Positions 35,073 to 38,288 of a stretch of 38,288 nt of DNA are shown here, piece after piece (position 1 is the stretch's first letter; each line of letters opens with the position of its first letter). Source of the DNA: Acidobacteriota bacterium (GTDB lineage: Bacteria; Acidobacteriota; Terriglobia; Acidiferrales; UBA7541). Location: NCBI GenBank assembly GCA_003224145.1, contig QHYN01000211.1, positions 1 through 38,288 on the forward strand, read 5' to 3'. The translations under genes and the position numbers were made by a program. The notes under the pieces were generated by a model. The model did not search any database. It was given only the letters and a program-made list of their open reading frames with translations, and was not told the DNA's origin.

Positions 35073-35101
35073 TTGATACTGGCAAGGAAAAAGAGCATAC
35101 T
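35073..35101 (+). promoter_or_regulatory. Candidate promoter for tetR-hcrC-hcrA (TTGATA-17-CATACT)
   Basis: TTGATA at 35073-35078 and CATACT at 35096-35101 are 17 bp apart. Transcription would begin near 35108, about 50 bases before the TTG start at 35157. It would drive the regulator and the molybdenum-enzyme genes separately from the box operon. Confidence 0.5.
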
Positions 35102-35156
35102 AGACTCGCAGAATGTCTCTGGCTGCATTGCTTCTGCTTCTCAGCGGAGGATTAGA

Positions 35157-35867
35157 TTGTCACAAGGCCAATCCAAGAATCAGCGCAATGGCCGCGTCCG
35201 GCGGCGCTATCTTGCGCGGCGGCTAGAGATCCTGCGTGCCGCGGGGCGGGAGTTCCGCGCGCGCGGTTTTGCGGAAACCGGCATGCGCGACATTGCAGAA
35301 GCGGCAGCACTTTCTCCCGCGAATCTTTATAACTACTTCAAAGGCAAGCACGAGATTCTTTACTTCTGCCAGGACAACGCGCTGGATCGAATGATCGGCG
35401 CGCTGGGAACGGCACGCCGCAGAAAAACAAGTGCAGCGGCAAGATTACAGTCTGTGATTGTGTCGCATCTGCGCTGCCTGCTCGATGAAGTCGAAGGGTC
35501 TGCGGCGCATCTTTTGACAAGCGCTTTGCCGCCCCGCCAGCAACGGTATCTCGTGGCCAAACGCGACCGATACGAGCAGGGCGTTCGCAACATCGTCGCC
35601 GCGGGGATCCGTTCCGGTGAGTTTGCTCCCCGCGATGCGGCGCTTGCGGCGCGCGCGATGTTGGGAGCCTTGAACTGGAGCGTGCAGTGGTTCCGTCCGG
35701 AAGGGCCGCTGACCGCGACGGAGATCGCCGAAGATTTGGCGGATTATCTGATTCGAGGTTTGCTAGCCAAGCCGGATCCTCTTCAACGATTTTCCTCAGG
35801 TCGGGAAACACAGCAAGTGGTCCGGGAATTTGTTTCTCACGATGCGCGAAAACGTGCATCGGCTTAA
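35157..35867 (+). CDS. TetR/AcrR-family transcriptional regulator
   Basis: This 236-residue regulator has an N-terminal HTH (LEILRAAGREFRARGFAETG, MRDIAEAAALSPANLYNYFK, and KHEILYF), the classic TetR layout. The ligand-binding C-terminal domain is variable. The start is a TTG at 35157 with GGAGG six bases upstream, giving a conventional N-terminus; an in-frame GTG at 35058 overlaps the palindrome and has no ribosome site. It lies 25 bp upstream of the 2Fe-2S subunit gene on the same strand. It probably controls its own operon, perhaps responding to an aryl-CoA as several aromatic-degradation TetR proteins do, but the ligand is inference. Confidence 0.9.
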   Translation: MSQGQSKNQRNGRVRRRYLARRLEILRAAGREFRARGFAETGMRDIAEAAALSPANLYNYFKGKHEILYFCQDNALDRMIGALGTARRRKTSAAARLQSVIVSHLRCLLDEVEGSAAHLLTSALPPRQQRYLVAKRDRYEQGVRNIVAAGIRSGEFAPRDAALAARAMLGALNWSVQWFRPEGPLTATEIAEDLADYLIRGLLAKPDPLQRFSSGRETQQVVREFVSHDARKRASA

Positions 35868-35892
35868 CGGCGTCTCCAAGAGGTGATGTAAA

Positions 35893-36429
35893 GTGGCGAC
35901 AATCCCGATCGAATCGCAGAAAACAGCGCAAATCCGGTTTGCCTTGAACGGCGAAGAAATGGACGTCTCCTTCGCGCCTTACAAGACTTTGCTGGAAGTT
36001 CTGCGAGAGGATCTCGGCCATACGGGGACGAAGCATGGCTGCGAACTCGGAGAATGCGGCGCTTGCGCCGTTCTTTTGGACGGCAAGCCGGTGCTTTCCT
36101 GCCTTTTGCTGGCGCTCGAGTGCGATGGAAGGTACGTCCTGACGGTAGAAGGACTCGGAGAAGACGCCAAGCTTCACCCTCTGCAGGATGCTTTTGCCGA
36201 CCTTGGAGCAGCGCAATGCGGGTACTGCACGCCGGGAATACTGGTAACCGCAAAGGCCCTGCTCGACGGAAACCCGCATCCGAGCCGCGATCAAATCCGG
36301 GAAGCGCTCTCAGGAAATCTCTGCCGTTGCACGGGCTATCTTCAGATTTTCGAGGCCGTGGAAGCCGCAATGGTGAAGATCACGGAACAGAGAGAAGAAG
36401 CAAAACCGATTCCGCGGCGGCTTGCTTAA
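35893..36429 (+). CDS. hcrC: (2Fe-2S) subunit of a 4-hydroxybenzoyl-CoA-reductase-like molybdenum enzyme
   Basis: This 178-residue subunit carries both [2Fe-2S] clusters of the xanthine-oxidase family. The plant-type cluster is held by C50, C55, C58 and C70 (GCELGECGACAVL, LSC). The second is held by C109, C112, C144 and C146 (AQCGYCTPG, NLCRCTGY). It passes electrons to or from the molybdenum subunit. The start is a GTG with AGAGGTGAT upstream. It is followed after 22 bp by the molybdopterin subunit. The name hcrC rests on the partner's resemblance to HcrA and on the benzoyl-CoA context; the small subunit alone does not separate it from other molybdenum hydroxylases. Confidence 0.75.
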   Translation: MATIPIESQKTAQIRFALNGEEMDVSFAPYKTLLEVLREDLGHTGTKHGCELGECGACAVLLDGKPVLSCLLLALECDGRYVLTVEGLGEDAKLHPLQDAFADLGAAQCGYCTPGILVTAKALLDGNPHPSRDQIREALSGNLCRCTGYLQIFEAVEAAMVKITEQREEAKPIPRRLA

Positions 36430-36451
36430 CGAACGCGCGCCGGGAGGTCAG

Positions 36452-38288
36452 ATGTCGGATCAGAAAGATCCACCGAAAAAACTCGCTCAGGATTCTGGAG
36501 CGAACGGCGAAGCATTGCGTGTCATTGGTGTCCCGCGCCGTCGCGTGGACGCTCGCGCAAAGGTGACCGGGCAAACACGCTTCGCGGACGACATATTCCT
36601 CCCACGAATGGCGCATTGCAAACTCCTGCGCTCTCTCCATCCTCACGCGCGCATTCGAAAGATTGATGCTTCGCGGGCGCTCGCGCATCCCGGTGTGTAT
36701 CTGGTTCTGACCGGGAAAGACCTTCCCATCCAATACGGGATTCTACCGGTGAGCCAGGACGAGCAGGCGCTTTGCCTCGATCGTGCGCGGCATGTGGGTG
36801 ATCCGGTTGCTGCGGTTGTGGCGCGCGAAGAGTTGACGGCATTCGAAGCCCTGGATTTAATCGATGTGGACTATGAAATCCTGGCAACCATCTCCGATCC
36901 CGAAGAAGCGCTCGTGACTCCAGAGCCGCGCATTCACGAATACGGCGAGGAAGGAAACATTCACAAGCTCGTGGCCCTGGAGTTCGGAAACGTCGAGGAA
37001 GGGTTTGCCGAAGCAGATGAGATTTTCGAGGACACTTTTTTCTACCAGGGAAACACGCATCTTCCCATCGAGCAGCACGCCGCCGTAGCCATCAAGGATC
37101 CCGATGGAAAGCTGACCATCTGGTCGAGCACACAGACGCCCCATTACGTGCATCGCGCTCTGGCGAAAGTGCTCGAAATGCCGGCCGCGCACATTCGCGT
37201 GATCGCCACTCCGAATGGCGGGGGCTTTGGCGGGAAGAGCGATCCTTTCAATCACGAGATTGTTGTGGCCAAAGCGGCCCTGCTCCTTGACCGGCCGGTG
37301 AAAATCTGCCTGACGCGCGAAGAGGTTTTCTACTGTCACAGAGGGCGCCACCCGGTGCTCATGAAATTCAAAACCGGCGTAAAAAAGGACGGCAGGATCA
37401 CCGGAATGCATCTGCAAACACTGATCGATGGTGGTGCCTATGGCTCGTACGGAGTTGCGAGCACCTATTACGCCGGCGCGCTGCAGACCACCACCTACCA
37501 TATCCCGCGCTATCGCTATGAAGGCTGTCGGACGTTTACCAACAAACCGCCATGCGGCCCCAAGCGCGGCCACGGCACCCCTCAGCCTCGTTTTGGCCAG
37601 GAAGTCCAGCTCGACAAAATTGCAGAAAAAATCCAGATCGATCCGGCAGAATTGCGCCTACGCATTCTGGAATCTCCGAACACGGTGACGGCAAATTTCC
37701 TCCGGCTGGGAACGGTAAATCTCGCCGAGTGCATCCAGCGGGTCGTAAAGGTTTCCGACTGGAAAGAGAAATTTCGCAAACTCCCGGATGGACGCGGCGT
37801 GGGACTCGCTTGCTCTGCATATTTAACCGGCGCGGGTTTGCCTATCTACTGGAACAAGATGCCGCATTCCGGCGTGCAATTGAAATTCGATCGCGGCGGC
37901 GGTGTGGCGATTTTCTGCGGCGCCACGGAAATCGGGCAGGGGTCCGATGACGTTCTCGCGGCAATCGTCGCGGAAGTTCTCGGCATCGAGCCGTTTGATG
38001 TGCGCCTGTTTACCGGCGACACGGACCTTGGTCCCGTAGATTTGGGTTCGTATTCGAGCCGCGTAACATTGATGGCGGGAAACGCCGCACTGCAAGCCGC
38101 GGAACGCGGAAAAGCACTCCTGGCCGAAGCGGTTGCACTGAAATTGGAAGTACCCAAAGAAAGGCTGCGCTTCGCCGGAAAGCGCGTCTTCGATTTCGCC
38201 GCGCCTGAAAAAGGCGTTAGTTTCGCGGAAGCTATTTGCCTCGCGGAAGCGCGCTTCGGAACGATTGGTACGGTGGGCTCTTACACTC
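36452..38288 (+). CDS. hcrA: 4-hydroxybenzoyl-CoA-reductase-like molybdopterin subunit (3' end beyond window)
   Basis: An open frame of 612 codons from the ATG at 36452 (GGGAGG upstream) to the right edge encodes a xanthine-dehydrogenase-family molybdopterin subunit. Motifs in order are GDPVAAVVAREE, PNGGGFGGKSDPF (Mo-cofactor binding), GGAYGSYGVASTYYAGALQT, TNKPPCGPKRGHGTP, GATEIGQGSDDVLA and LGSYSSRVTLMAGNAAL. By memory of the family, these resemble HcrA of Thauera, which reductively removes the para-hydroxyl from 4-hydroxybenzoyl-CoA to give benzoyl-CoA; the GxLP and PCGxxRGHGT stretches fit best. About 150 C-terminal residues, including the catalytic-glutamate region, lie outside. The FAD subunit (hcrB) would be expected downstream. 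Other molybdenum hydroxylases remain possible. Confidence 0.75.
   Translation, partial: MSDQKDPPKKLAQDSGANGEALRVIGVPRRRVDARAKVTGQTRFADDIFLPRMAHCKLLRSLHPHARIRKIDASRALAHPGVYLVLTGKDLPIQYGILPVSQDEQALCLDRARHVGDPVAAVVAREELTAFEALDLIDVDYEILATISDPEEALVTPEPRIHEYGEEGNIHKLVALEFGNVEEGFAEADEIFEDTFFYQGNTHLPIEQHAAVAIKDPDGKLTIWSSTQTPHYVHRALAKVLEMPAAHIRVIATPNGGGFGGKSDPFNHEIVVAKAALLLDRPVKICLTREEVFYCHRGRHPVLMKFKTGVKKDGRITGMHLQTLIDGGAYGSYGVASTYYAGALQTTTYHIPRYRYEGCRTFTNKPPCGPKRGHGTPQPRFGQEVQLDKIAEKIQIDPAELRLRILESPNTVTANFLRLGTVNLAECIQRVVKVSDWKEKFRKLPDGRGVGLACSAYLTGAGLPIYWNKMPHSGVQLKFDRGGGVAIFCGATEIGQGSDDVLAAIVAEVLGIEPFDVRLFTGDTDLGPVDLGSYSSRVTLMAGNAALQAAERGKALLAEAVALKLEVPKERLRFAGKRVFDFAAPEKGVSFAEAICLAEARFGTIGTVGSYT

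Overview
The window looks like a chromosomal segment of an Acidobacteriota (class Acidobacteriia-like) genome, probably assembled from a metagenome. The signs are a moderately high GC content, a secreted protein with the acidobacterial VWFA-related layout, two tandem TonB-like proteins with a CxYCPDP motif, many short palindromes that begin with GTAG, and several genes broken by what look like single-base indels. I see no tRNA, rRNA, CRISPR array, insertion sequence or prophage.

Region 1 (1-9283, all minus strand) is mostly housekeeping. It runs ileS, lspA, a Tat-exported GH1 beta-glycosidase, an RluD-type pseudouridine synthase, a VWFA protein, an M28 peptidase, and a CopG/RHH protein cut by the left edge. 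Region 2 (9501-13648, mostly plus) is envelope-related: two tandem TonB C-terminal proteins, a small secreted protein, a small beta-barrel protein and a small HTH protein behind a near-consensus promoter. Region 3 (13649-18505) holds REP-like structured repeats, a frameshifted CDF-like transporter, a frameshifted TlpA lipoprotein, a PF04185 phosphoesterase, a secreted unknown and a TerC protein. The gene-free stretch 13126-13429 carries only the HTH promoter and leader hairpin. The stretch 16187-16603 carries only a doubtful 42-codon ORF.

Region 4 (18506-21868, minus) is a tightly coupled signalling module. It consists of a response regulator fused to a cysteine-less glutaredoxin-like and thioredoxin-reductase-like flavoprotein, a cyclic-nucleotide-domain histidine kinase and a UBP-type zinc finger. 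Region 5 (21975-26560) holds a VOC-fold protein, an SDR lacking the usual catalytic serine, a GNAT with a damaged C-terminus and a large GH63-like glucosidase.

Region 6 (26715 to the right edge) is the most interesting part, an aromatic-acid catabolic locus. boxD is divergent from boxR-boxC-boxB, an amidohydrolase and a PaaK-type aryl-CoA ligase. These are followed by a TetR regulator with its own promoter and palindromes, and then two subunits of a 4-hydroxybenzoyl-CoA-reductase-like molybdenum enzyme (the second is cut by the edge). Inferred scheme: the ligase makes an aryl-CoA; the molybdenum enzyme removes the para-hydroxyl of 4-hydroxybenzoyl-CoA to give benzoyl-CoA; BoxB epoxidises the ring using O2; BoxC opens it; BoxD oxidises the semialdehyde toward beta-oxidation. 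Pairing a reductase known from anaerobic metabolism with the oxygen-dependent Box route is unusual. BoxA, the reductase partner of BoxB, and the FAD subunit of the molybdenum enzyme are not in the window.
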